From: Spirochaetota bacterium
Lineage (GTDB): Bacteria > Spirochaetota > Spirochaetia > Treponematales > UBA12059
Reading direction: 5' to 3'
Assembly (NCBI GenBank): GCA_018816345.1
Contig: JAHIWG010000169.1
Span: 1 to 42,774, forward strand
Length of the DNA stretch: 42,774 nt
Shown: in pieces, positions 1 through 7,241 of the stretch
Layout: each line of letters starts with the position of its first letter
Position numbering within the stretch: position 1 is the stretch's first letter
Translations under genes and position numbers: made by a program
The notes under the pieces: generated by a model
Told to the model about the DNA's origin: nothing
Database searches by the model: none
What the model saw: the letters and a program-made list of their open reading frames with translations, nothing else

Positions 1-67
1 AGCTGCGCGGATAGATCTGGTAGAAGACCGCCTTGCGCCACCAGCCTGAATCGTTCCTGTCTATCAT
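1..67 (-). CDS. GH13 alpha-glucosidase family protein, N-terminal fragment
   Basis: Only the first 22 codons are inside the window; the rest lies beyond the left edge. The ATG at 67 on the minus strand reads MIDRNDSGWWRKAVFYQIYP followed by RS. The pattern W-W-x-x-A-V-x-Y-Q-I-Y-P-R-S is the conserved opening of the GH13 family that includes oligo-1,6-glucosidase, trehalose-6-phosphate hydrolase and related alpha-glucosidases, which are cytoplasmic enzymes cleaving alpha-glucosidic bonds. The start overlaps the ferredoxin stop by four bases (ATGA), so the gene is translationally coupled and third in the cyclase-ferredoxin operon. Substrate cannot be judged from this fragment. Confidence 0.82.
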   Translation of the reverse strand, partial: MIDRNDSGWWRKAVFYQIYPRS

Positions 68-399
68 GCCCGTCCTCCCTCCGGTTCGCCCGGGACCGCG
101 GGGCCCCCGAGCGCGAGCGACGCGGCTAGGCGGAGGTCCGAGCCGGCCCTGGCCTGGCACGCCAGGCGCTCGTCGGCTCCCGCGCCGACGGCCTCCAGCC
201 TATGCCGCTCCCTATCGGTCTTCGGGCTCGTCACGCCCGACTCGACCCGGACCCTGCAGGTCCCGCAGGCCGCCTTGCCGCCGCAGTCGTGCCGTAGCGC
301 GACCCCGGCCCGCTGGGCCGCGACGAGCACCGATACCACCGGGGACGCCTCGAACTCGACTCGCCGTCCGTCGACGTACGTCAGCGTTATCCCAGGCAT
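64..399 (-). CDS. [2Fe-2S] ferredoxin
   Basis: A 111-residue soluble electron carrier of the beta-grasp [2Fe-2S] ferredoxin fold. The cluster motif is visible: Cys39 in DCGGKAACGTC gives C-x5-C-x2-C, and the fourth ligand is in LACQ about 35 residues later. The C-x5-C spacing is the adrenodoxin/bacterial type rather than the plant C-x4-C type. The N-terminus (ITLTYVDGRRVEFEAS) is the usual first beta hairpin. The start ATG overlaps the stop of the upstream cyclase by one base (TGATG), and the stop overlaps the next start by four. The last 20 residues are rich in Gly, Pro and Ala and look like a loose tail. The redox partner is unknown. Confidence 0.88.
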   Translation of the reverse strand: MPGITLTYVDGRRVEFEASPVVSVLVAAQRAGVALRHDCGGKAACGTCRVRVESGVTSPKTDRERHRLEAVGAGADERLACQARAGSDLRLAASLALGGPAVPGEPEGGRA

Positions 400-1439
400 C
401 AGCGCGCCGCCGAGACCATGTTCCGCCCGTTCTGCTTCGAGAGATACATGGCCTTGTCGGCCCTGTCAATGACGGACTTGGCCGTGAGGTCCCGATCGGG
501 ATCGTACTGGGCGACGCCTAGCGAAAGGGTCACCGAGAGCCTCTGCCCGTCGTAGTCGACGCCCATCCCCTCGACGTGCGTCCTGATCCTCTCGGCGATG
601 CGCCAGGCGGTAGCCGAGTCGGTATCGGGTAGCAGCATGCAGAACTCTTCCCCGCCGTAACGGGCGGCGACGTCCACCGAGCGCGTCTGGTTCTGTATTA
701 GCTTGGCCACCGACTTGAGCACCTCGTCGCCGCAGCTATGGCCGTACGCGTCGTTGAATTTCTTGAAGAAGTCTATATCGCACATGATGACCGAGAGCGG
801 CTTCTCCGAGAACGCGCTCTCTTCCATCTTCTCGACGAGCACGGTGTAGAAATAGTGCTTCATCCTCAGCTTCGTCATCATGTCGGTCGTGGTCATCTCG
901 AACAGGAACGCGTTGTTAATGGCGATGGAGGCGAGTATGGCGATATTAAGGAGGTAATCCTTGTCGTAGTCGGAGAAGTCGTCGCTGAGTATCTGCTCGC
1001 CTAGGAGCAGGAGCCCGTTGATCACTCCCTTGGCCTTGAGCGGCACGACGAGGCACGGCCCCATCGATTCCAGGGGCTCCAGGCCGCCGAGGTCGCCGAA
1101 GCGGGCCCGCAGCTCGTCGAGGGTCCAGCACCGCGTCTCCCTGGCGAACAGCCTGATGGCCGGGACGTCGTCGGGTATGCCGTAGTCGTGCTCGTGGTCT
1201 ATGTCGAAGCCCTTGTAGTTGCGGTGCAGGCTGAAGCGCGTGGAGTCTATGCCTTTCTTGGCGTAGAGGGCCGCCTTGAGAACTCGCATCTGACCCATGA
1301 TGATGTAGAGGATCGACTCGATGAGGATGCCGTAGTCGAGCGTGGAGTTGAGGCTCTTGGAGATTTCCAGCAGCTGCTTGAGATCGAATAGCTGCTTCTC
1401 GTATTCGTCCCTGAGCGCGTCTATTTCGCTGTTTTCCAC
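399..1439 (-). CDS. GAF-GGDEF diguanylate cyclase
   Basis: A 346-residue cytoplasmic protein predicted to make cyclic di-GMP from two GTP. A GAF-like sensor region covers roughly residues 15-180 and the GGDEF domain 185-345. The active-site loop is GGEEF at 262-266, a catalytically competent variant. RSVD at 253-256 lies five residues upstream and fits the RxxD allosteric inhibitory site. The start is GTG at 1439 behind a purine-rich AGGATGAGAGA stretch. There is no transmembrane segment, so the signal is probably a cytoplasmic ligand of the GAF domain. It is first in an operon with the ferredoxin and the GH13 enzyme. Function is firm from the motifs; the ligand is unknown. Confidence 0.93.
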   Translation of the reverse strand: MENSEIDALRDEYEKQLFDLKQLLEISKSLNSTLDYGILIESILYIIMGQMRVLKAALYAKKGIDSTRFSLHRNYKGFDIDHEHDYGIPDDVPAIRLFARETRCWTLDELRARFGDLGGLEPLESMGPCLVVPLKAKGVINGLLLLGEQILSDDFSDYDKDYLLNIAILASIAINNAFLFEMTTTDMMTKLRMKHYFYTVLVEKMEESAFSEKPLSVIMCDIDFFKKFNDAYGHSCGDEVLKSVAKLIQNQTRSVDVAARYGGEEFCMLLPDTDSATAWRIAERIRTHVEGMGVDYDGQRLSVTLSLGVAQYDPDRDLTAKSVIDRADKAMYLSKQNGRNMVSAAR

Positions 1440-1530
1440 TCTATTCTCTCATCCTGGAGCTGTCTTCCCAGTATACGGCCACATCATTTTTAAAGCTATA
1501 CGAATGGGCGCCGGACCTCTATTCCGGGTC
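1440..1530. other. short gap upstream of the cyclase operon
   Basis: This 91-base stretch is locally AT-rich around 1470-1500. On the minus strand it carries TATACT (1470-1475), a good -10 hexamer about 30 bases before the cyclase start. No convincing -35 sits at the right distance, so the promoter for the cyclase-ferredoxin-GH13 operon is only suggested. Confidence 0.3.
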
Positions 1531-1923
1531 TTAGGGCTCGAGGGCGATTCCCGCCTCGGCGCGGGTCTCGCCTATCCACCTGGCGCCCGCGGCGCCGGAG
1601 GTCTCCTCGAACCGCTCCCTGTCCTCGCGCCGTATCGAGACTACGTAGCCGCTCGAACCCGGCCTCGGTCGAGTGCGATCGAGGGCGGCTACGCGTATGA
1701 CCGCGCCCGCGGCCGAGGAGGCCTCCGAAAGCGCTTCCTCGGGGGAGCCCGAGAACGGCCTGGCGCAGCGCAGGACGCGTCCCGAGGCCGCGCCGGCGAG
1801 GGCTGCCTCGGCTCGGCCTGGTTCCTCGCCCCTGACGAGGTAGACGAGCTCCCCTGGCGTCTCGAAGCGGTCCGGAATATCCCGGCCGCCTAGTAGAAGA
1901 GCCGTACGTCTTCTCCCGGGGCC
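1531..1923 (-). pseudogene. start-less open frame, probable gene remnant
   Basis: A minus-strand frame stays open for about 130 codons, from just after a TAA at 1924-1926 to a TAA at 1531-1533. Its codon choice resembles its neighbours (GCC, GAG, CGC, GGC). It contains protein-like stretches such as ELVYLVRGEEPGRAEAAL and GYVVSIRREDRERFEE. It has no ATG, GTG or TTG start anywhere, and its first 11 codons overlap the end of the upstream 603-residue gene in another frame. It could be the 3' end of a decayed gene, a C-terminal part of the upstream protein reached by a frameshift, or a chance open frame in GC-rich DNA. I do not recognise the family. Confidence 0.4.
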
Positions 1924-3701
1924 TTATGCCGCATCTTGAGGTACATCGCCCCCGCGGCTTTCTTATAGAAATACCCCGAGGCGTTATAGTTCTCGAAGCT
2001 GGCGTCCATATTATAGTCGAGTCCGTAGAGCTGTATCTTGACGAAGGGCTTGACCCCGTAGAGGGTCAGGTAGTGAGAAGAGCCTACCGGGTAATCGACC
2101 GTGATGACCGTCTTCTCCGGGCTCGCCGTCACGCGCGCGCCTGAGGCGCAGGTCCAGGCCCACGCGCCGGGCCCGAGCTGCTTGAAGAAGCTGATAGCCC
2201 TGGGGAGGTACGGCGATTCCGCGACGATAGGGTAGGCCGTCGCGGCCGGTAGCCGTTCTTCCGATCTCTGCAGGGCGCCGGAGACGATCGATACGCTCGC
2301 GGGGATGGAGCCGTCGCCCGAGGCCAGCCTGAGGATGCTCACGACCAGGCTCTGGCCTATGCCGGCGTAGATGGGCCTGCCGACGGCCTCGGCGAGCCTG
2401 ATGAGCGCCTTCCCCGCGTAGAGGCCGACGAGCGCGTCGCAGCGACCGTCCGCGGAGGTCTGCAGGAAGAATCCGCCGTCAGCCTTGCGGATCGAAGGGG
2501 CGATCGCCTTGTCCACGAGGTCCGCCGCCTTGGAGAACGGGTTCTCCTCCTCGCTCATATAGCCGCGGGCGTCGAGGTAGGCCTCGATGAGCGCTATCGA
2601 CTGCTGAGCGTCGGCCTTTGAGAAATCGAGCGCGCGCGCCAGGGATACGGCCTCCTGGGCGAGCGAGTAGGGGGCGCGGTCGAAGAGCAGGGGTACGACG
2701 CCCTTCTTATAGAAGAGGCTCGGGGACTTGGCCTGGACGAGGCGCTCGATCGCCTTTACCTCGGCCACCGTCGATTCCTCGAAGGCGGCCATCGAGCCCG
2801 CGGTCTTGCCGGCGAACGGCGCGCTCCTCCAGCTCAGGGCGTCGGCGCGGGTCGAGCGAACGACCGATACCAGCGAGGCCGCGGCCTCCCTGCGGTCCCT
2901 CCGCATCGCCTCCGACATATAGGCGATGAAGGAGTCCTCGTCGAACGCCTTCGGGGCGCCGGGGAGCGGGGACCATGACGCGGTCGCGGCGTCGAAGGAC
3001 GGGCCCGATAGCGCGGCCCACGCCTTATCCTGCCATTCGGCCAGTTCCTTCGACCACGCGGCCGGATCCATCGGCGCCTGCGCTATGAACTGCGCCGGGG
3101 CCGCCGGCTTGCCCTCGACCTCTCGGACGGCCGCGAAGGGCCGTAGCGAGCCCTTGACCGCGTTGACGAGCAGGGTCTTGGGGTCGTCGCCCGCGGAGAC
3201 TCCCGTAACCCGATACGTGGACCCGCCGAACGATAATCGGATGGCGCCGTCGTCGCCCGGCGCGATCTGCGACGCCCCGTACGATAGCTCGTAGCGGAAC
3301 TTCGCCGAGACCGCGGAGCTGGCGGGCTTCGGCGACAGCCTCCACGAGGCCCGGCCGTCGTCGTCGGCTCTTATCTCTAGCCTCGAGCCGTCGTCGAACC
3401 GCACGGTGAACCCGTCGGCTTGGGTATCGTACGAAACGGGGACGATGCGCCGTTCCTTGCCCGCGGCGTCCTTGAGCGACAGCGGGTAGCGCTCCGAGAA
3501 TATAAGCCGTAAGCCGTTCACGCTGACCTCGGCGGAGCGCACGCCGCCGCCGTCGCGCCCGGGCAAGGCCTTGAGGGCGACTCCGCCTGCCTGGGCGCTG
3601 ATGGGCCCCGCGGACGGGAACTGCACGACGACGAGGATCACGAAGGCGGCGATATATAAGAAGGCCATCGCCGCGGCCCTTCCGAATGCGCTTACTTTCA
3701 T
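1890..3701 (-). CDS. exported protein of unknown function, 603 aa
   Basis: The ATG at 3701 gives MKVSAFGRAAAMAFLYIAAF, followed by a hydrophobic run to about residue 28. This is a signal peptide or N-terminal anchor, so the bulk is extracytoplasmic. The frame is open further upstream to 3971, but that would run through the divergent promoter region and the start of the TPR gene, so the shorter start is preferred. The body has beta-rich segments near residues 50-180, an alpha-helical middle, and an aromatic C-terminus rich in Tyr (KIQLYGLDYNMDASFENYNA). I recognise no catalytic motif. The start has almost no Shine-Dalgarno sequence and a promoter very close by, suggesting a leaderless or near-leaderless mRNA. 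Confidence 0.75.
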   Translation of the reverse strand: MKVSAFGRAAAMAFLYIAAFVILVVVQFPSAGPISAQAGGVALKALPGRDGGGVRSAEVSVNGLRLIFSERYPLSLKDAAGKERRIVPVSYDTQADGFTVRFDDGSRLEIRADDDGRASWRLSPKPASSAVSAKFRYELSYGASQIAPGDDGAIRLSFGGSTYRVTGVSAGDDPKTLLVNAVKGSLRPFAAVREVEGKPAAPAQFIAQAPMDPAAWSKELAEWQDKAWAALSGPSFDAATASWSPLPGAPKAFDEDSFIAYMSEAMRRDRREAAASLVSVVRSTRADALSWRSAPFAGKTAGSMAAFEESTVAEVKAIERLVQAKSPSLFYKKGVVPLLFDRAPYSLAQEAVSLARALDFSKADAQQSIALIEAYLDARGYMSEEENPFSKAADLVDKAIAPSIRKADGGFFLQTSADGRCDALVGLYAGKALIRLAEAVGRPIYAGIGQSLVVSILRLASGDGSIPASVSIVSGALQRSEERLPAATAYPIVAESPYLPRAISFFKQLGPGAWAWTCASGARVTASPEKTVITVDYPVGSSHYLTLYGVKPFVKIQLYGLDYNMDASFENYNASGYFYKKAAGAMYLKMRHKAPGEDVRLFY

Positions 3702-3710
3702 ATCGACTGG

Positions 3711-3739
3711 ACTATATACGTATCCGACGGGCTTCGCAA
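3711..3739 (-). promoter_or_regulatory. sigma70-type promoter for the 603-aa exported protein
   Basis: On the minus strand TTGCGA (3739-3734) and TATAGT (3716-3711) are separated by exactly 17 bases. The -10 ends only nine bases before the ATG at 3701, so the predicted transcript would begin within a few bases of the start codon. Confidence 0.55.
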
Positions 3740-3756
3740 CATGGCTCCGGTTCGGC

Positions 3757-3785
3757 TTGCTAAACGATAGGAAACCGGCTACCAT
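3757..3785 (+). promoter_or_regulatory. sigma70-type promoter for the TPR lipoprotein
   Basis: TTGCTA (3757-3762) and TACCAT (3780-3785) are 17 bases apart on the plus strand. The -10 ends 34 bases before the ATG at 3820, leaving room for the GGAG ribosome site. It is divergent from, and close to, the promoter on the other strand. Confidence 0.45.
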
Positions 3786-3819
3786 TGCGCCGAATCCGAA
3801 CCGTCGACCGGAGAGATGC

Positions 3820-5244
3820 ATGAGAAACAGTCCGACGGCGGTCTTATCCGTCGCCATCGCCGTACTCCTCGCCTCCTGCGCGGGCGTTCCCGCCCCGGAC
3901 CGGGGCCTTCCCGGACCCGCCGTAGCCGAGCCGCTTCCTCCCGAGCTTAGCGAGGCCGAGAAGGAGAGCATGGAGCTGGACGCGATTTATCGCGCCATCG
4001 GGCAGGGAGATTACTCCGGCGCCGAGCCCCGGCTCGCGGCCCTGGCCGCGAAGCGGCCCGATAATAGGTCCTATCCCGTGCTCCGCGCGGCTGTCCTCCT
4101 ATCCATGGGCCGCCTCGACGATTCGCGGACGGCGCTCGCGGCCGAGCTGGCCGGCTATCCCGATAACCTCGAGGCCCTGTTCGCCCTGGCCGAGCTGGAA
4201 CGCTTCGCGGGAGACTCCAAGGCGCGCCGCGCCGCCGTCGAGGCCCTGCTCGCCAAGGATCCGGAGAACGCCGACGGCCGGGCCGCCATGGGCGACATAC
4301 TCTACGAAGGCAAGAACTACACGAAGGCGGAGCAGAGCTACTCGGCCTCGCTCGCCTCCGACCCGCAGAAGCCCGAGGCCCTGCTCGGCCTGGCCCGCGT
4401 CAAGTCCAGGCGCGAGGACTATAAGGGCGCGCTCGAGTTGCTGGACAGGGCGGTGGCCGCGGCCCCCGACGACGCCGTCGCCTATCTCGACAGGAGCCGC
4501 GCGCTCTATCAGGTGGGCCGCTACGCCGAGTGCGAGGCCGACCTGGACGAGGCGGTCAGGCTAGCCCCCGCCTCGGCCTGGAACTACGTCGAGCGCGGGC
4601 GTCTCTACCTGGATACGGGCCGCAAGGACCTCGCGATGTCCGACTTCTCGGAGTCTATACGGCTAAACCCCGGCTATTTCCTGCCGTACGTCTACAGGGC
4701 GGCCGTCTACGAGAGCGCCGGCGACGACGAGCGCGCCTTGGCCGACTACCGCGCGGCCGGGGCCCTCTATTCCGATTACTGGTACTCGTTCGAGTCCGTG
4801 GGCGTGCTCGCGTATCGACTCGGCTCCTGGAAGGAGGCCTTCGAGGCCTTCGACAAGGCCTCCGCCTACACCAGGAACCATTCCGAGTACTATATAGCGG
4901 CCGCGCTGTCGCTCTACAGGGCGGGGGAGGCCAAGGCCGCCAGGGAATACGCCGGCAAGAGCCTCGCGAAGGTGGACAAGGCCAAATTCCCCGCCCAATG
5001 GCTCGCCCTCAGGCTCCTGTACGATCAGGGCGACATGACGACGGAGCTAGAGGTGCGCATAGGCGCCGAGAAGAGCCTCGACGTCAAGGCGGGCATGCTC
5101 TTCTACCTAGGCGCCTATTGGGTCGCCAGGGATAAGCCCTCCCTAGGGGCGACGTATTTGCGGATGTCATACGATTTCGAGCGCATGGGCACCATTGAGA
5201 GGCGCATGGCCGAGGCCGACCTCGCCCGCCTCGCCTCGAGATAG
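3820..5244 (+). CDS. TPR-repeat lipoprotein
   Basis: A 474-residue lipoprotein. The ATG at 3820 follows a GGAG site. The signal peptide ends in a lipobox LLASC with Cys20 as the lipid-attachment residue. The mature protein is almost entirely helical tetratricopeptide repeats from about residue 50 to the end. Typical TPR signatures include AEQSYSASLASDPQKPEALL, ALELLDRAVAAAPDDAVAYL and AMSDFSESIRLNPGYFLPYV. TPR lipoproteins act as protein-protein scaffolds at the inner face of the outer membrane or on the periplasmic side of the inner membrane. No enzymatic domain is present. It is followed after 38 bases by the TraB-family gene on the same strand, so the two may form an operon. Partner proteins are unknown. 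Confidence 0.9.
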   Translation: MRNSPTAVLSVAIAVLLASCAGVPAPDRGLPGPAVAEPLPPELSEAEKESMELDAIYRAIGQGDYSGAEPRLAALAAKRPDNRSYPVLRAAVLLSMGRLDDSRTALAAELAGYPDNLEALFALAELERFAGDSKARRAAVEALLAKDPENADGRAAMGDILYEGKNYTKAEQSYSASLASDPQKPEALLGLARVKSRREDYKGALELLDRAVAAAPDDAVAYLDRSRALYQVGRYAECEADLDEAVRLAPASAWNYVERGRLYLDTGRKDLAMSDFSESIRLNPGYFLPYVYRAAVYESAGDDERALADYRAAGALYSDYWYSFESVGVLAYRLGSWKEAFEAFDKASAYTRNHSEYYIAAALSLYRAGEAKAAREYAGKSLAKVDKAKFPAQWLALRLLYDQGDMTTELEVRIGAEKSLDVKAGMLFYLGAYWVARDKPSLGATYLRMSYDFERMGTIERRMAEADLARLASR

Positions 5245-5282
5245 GCCCCCGAGGCTAATAAGCACGAGAGAACGGAGTTACG

Positions 5283-6458
5283 ATGTCCGATACAGTCAAG
5301 ACGCTCGAGCTATCGGGGCGCAGGATAACCCTCGTAGGCACGGCCCACGTCTCCAGCGAGAGCGTCGACGAGGCGGTTTCCGTTATCGCGGCCGAGGCTC
5401 CCGACGCGGTCTGCGTGGAGCTAGACGAGGCTCGCTGGAAAGCCATGAACTCCCCCGACTCGTGGGAGAAGACCGATATCGTGAAGGTGATCAAGGAAGG
5501 CAAGGCCTTCCTCCTCCTGGCGAACCTGGCCCTGTCCTCGTTCCAGCGGAGGATGGGCGCGGATTCCGGCGTCAAGCCCGGGGCCGAGATGGTCGCCGCG
5601 GTACGCGCGGCGGAGGCCGCCGGTATCCCGTACCGATTCTGCGACCGGGACGTACAGACCACGCTGCGGCGCGCCTGGGGCAAGTCCAACTTCTGGAACA
5701 AGTCGAAGCTGAGCGCCCAGCTCATAGCGGCGGCTTTCTCCAACGAGAAGCCGGACGCGGCCGAGATAGAGCGGCTCAAGGTCCGGTCGGAGCTCGACGA
5801 GATGATGGGCGAGCTCGCCGACTACCTTCCGAGCGTCAAGGAAGTCCTCATAGACGAGCGCGACCGGTATATAGCCGCCAGCATCTGGGCGACGCCGGGC
5901 GATAGGATCGTCGCCGTCATCGGCGCGGGCCACGCCGCCGGCGTCGAGGAATGGCTGGGGCGGCTGGCCGCCGGCGAGGCGACTACCGACGTGGGAGACC
6001 TCGAGCTCGTGCCCCCCAAGGGGTTCCTGGCGAGGTCGGCGGGCTGGCTCGTGCCCGCGCTGATAGTAGGGCTCATAACCCTCGGTTTTTTTACGTCCGG
6101 GGCCGAGGCTAGCCTCAGGCTGCTCCTCCGCTGGGTCGCGCTTAACGGCACGCTGGCGGCCTTAGGATCGCTATTATGCCTGGCCCATCCCTTGACCGTG
6201 CTCGTATCGTTCGCGGCCGCCCCTATCGCGACGCTCAATCCGCTGGTAGCCGTCGGCTTCTTCGCCGGCATCGTGGAGGCTTGGCTAAGGAAGCCTAGGG
6301 TGTCGGATTTCCAGACGCTGTCCACCGACGCGGCGACGCTCAGGGGCTTCTATAGGAACAAGGTGACGCATATCCTGCTCGTGTTCTTCCTCTCGAGCCT
6401 GGGCGGCGCGCTCGGCAACTTCATAGCCCTTCCCTTCCTAGCCGGAGGGGCGCTCTAG
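5283..6458 (+). CDS. TraB/PrgY-family membrane protein
   Basis: A 391-residue protein with an N-terminal TraB (PrgY/GumN-like) domain of about 235 residues and a C-terminal membrane part. The diagnostic motif GTAHVSSES lies near residue 19. A second conserved part follows with PDAVCVELDEARW, and GAGHAAGVEEW closes the domain. The TraB fold is related to the Tiki/EreA metalloprotease-like superfamily, with conserved Gly-His and Glu residues. In enterococci PrgY limits pheromone activity, but chromosomal homologues in other bacteria have no settled role. Hydrophobic helices after residue 250 (about four) anchor it. RBS GGAG lies eight to nine bases before the ATG. It is convergent with the response regulator downstream. 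Confidence 0.88.
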   Translation: MSDTVKTLELSGRRITLVGTAHVSSESVDEAVSVIAAEAPDAVCVELDEARWKAMNSPDSWEKTDIVKVIKEGKAFLLLANLALSSFQRRMGADSGVKPGAEMVAAVRAAEAAGIPYRFCDRDVQTTLRRAWGKSNFWNKSKLSAQLIAAAFSNEKPDAAEIERLKVRSELDEMMGELADYLPSVKEVLIDERDRYIAASIWATPGDRIVAVIGAGHAAGVEEWLGRLAAGEATTDVGDLELVPPKGFLARSAGWLVPALIVGLITLGFFTSGAEASLRLLLRWVALNGTLAALGSLLCLAHPLTVLVSFAAAPIATLNPLVAVGFFAGIVEAWLRKPRVSDFQTLSTDAATLRGFYRNKVTHILLVFFLSSLGGALGNFIALPFLAGGAL

Positions 6459-6490
6459 GCGGGCTTCCACCGGGGCCGGGAACGCGTCGC

Positions 6491-6546
6491 GCTCCTAGGC
6501 CCGGGCTCCTAGGCCCGGGCTCTCAGGCCCGGGCTCTCAGGCCTCG
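6491..6546. repeat. four tandem 14-bp repeats between convergent genes
   Basis: The unit GCTCCTAGGCCCGG occurs twice exactly (6491-6504, 6505-6518). Two further copies have CTCTCAGG in place of CTCCTAGG (6519-6532 and 6533-6546, the last slightly degenerate). The array spans the gap between the TraB-family gene and the response regulator. Its last copy supplies the TCA that reads as the regulator stop codon on the minus strand. Each unit contains the self-complementary cores CCTAGG and CCCGGG, so the array can fold in either strand. It may act as a bidirectional terminator-like element or be a slipped repeat. Confidence 0.85.
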
Positions 6547-7241
6547 GCTTCGAACCGGTATCCGAAGCCCCTGACCGTGACGATCCAGCGCGGCTTGGCC
6601 GGATCGTCGCCTATCTTCTGCCTGAGCGACGAGACGTGCATGTCCACCGTCCTCGATGCGGCCGCTCCGGCGTAGCCCCAGGCCTCCTCGAGCAGGCGGT
6701 TCCTGGGCATGGTCTTGCCCGGGTGCTCGGCCAGGAACACGAGCAGCCGGAATTCCTGGACCGTAAGCTGCATAGGCTCGCCCGCCTTCCTGGCCTCGGC
6801 CCGGTCGCGGTCTATCTCCACGTCGCCGAAGCGTATGACGCGACGCTCTCCGCCGACGCCGCCCGCCCCGGCCTTGGTCCGCCTGACGAGGGCCTCGACG
6901 CGCGCCAGGAGCTCCTCCGAATCGAACGGCTTGCCCAGGTAATCGTCGGCGCCGGCCTTGAGCCCGACGACGCGCTCGGGGACCGAGGACCGCGCCGTAA
7001 GCACGAGGACCGGGACGCCGTCGCCCCTCGACCGCATCTCGCGCAGCGCGTCCAGCCCGGAACCTCCGGGCAGCATCAGGTCCAGGATGATGGCGTCAAA
7101 GCCGCCGGAGCGTATCGCGGCGAGAGCTGACGCGTAGTCGCCCGCGTGAGTGACGGTATAGCCCTCGGAGAGGAGCAGGTCGGTAAGCGTGAAGACGAGC
7201 CCCGGCTCGTCCTCGACGAGGAGTATCCTCCGTTCGATCAT
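6537..7241 (-). CDS. OmpR/PhoB-family response regulator
   Basis: A 234-residue two-component regulator. The receiver domain (1-120) has the acidic pair in LLVEDEPG, the phosphoacceptor Asp in DAIILDLMLPG, the Thr in VLVLTARSS and the Lys in LGKPFDSEELL. The C-terminal winged-helix DNA-binding domain (about 135-232) ends in TVDMHVSSLRQKIGDD and VRGFGYRFE, the OmpR/PhoB signature. The ATG at 7241 overlaps the kinase stop by four bases (ATGA), so it is coupled to the upstream kinase and is its obvious partner. Upstream in-frame codons lie inside the kinase and are not needed. Target genes are not apparent. Confidence 0.96.
   Translation of the reverse strand: MIERRILLVEDEPGLVFTLTDLLLSEGYTVTHAGDYASALAAIRSGGFDAIILDLMLPGGSGLDALREMRSRGDGVPVLVLTARSSVPERVVGLKAGADDYLGKPFDSEELLARVEALVRRTKAGAGGVGGERRVIRFGDVEIDRDRAEARKAGEPMQLTVQEFRLLVFLAEHPGKTMPRNRLLEEAWGYAGAAASRTVDMHVSSLRQKIGDDPAKPRWIVTVRGFGYRFEAEA

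Noticed and set aside
1342-1893. 183-residue plus-strand open frame
   Set aside because: It runs antisense through the cyclase start and the start-less minus frame, has no domain-like sequence and is Arg/Ser/Pro-rich as expected from a shadow frame.
3571-3819. Upstream extension of the TPR lipoprotein
   Set aside because: The signal peptide with lipobox begins at the ATG 3820, which has a ribosome site; the extension overlaps the divergent gene.
3701-3971. N-terminal extension of the 603-residue exported protein
   Set aside because: It would cross the divergent promoters and the TPR gene start, and would bury the signal peptide in the middle of the protein.
6491-6546. CRISPR array
   Set aside because: Repeats are directly adjacent without spacers and only 14 bases long.
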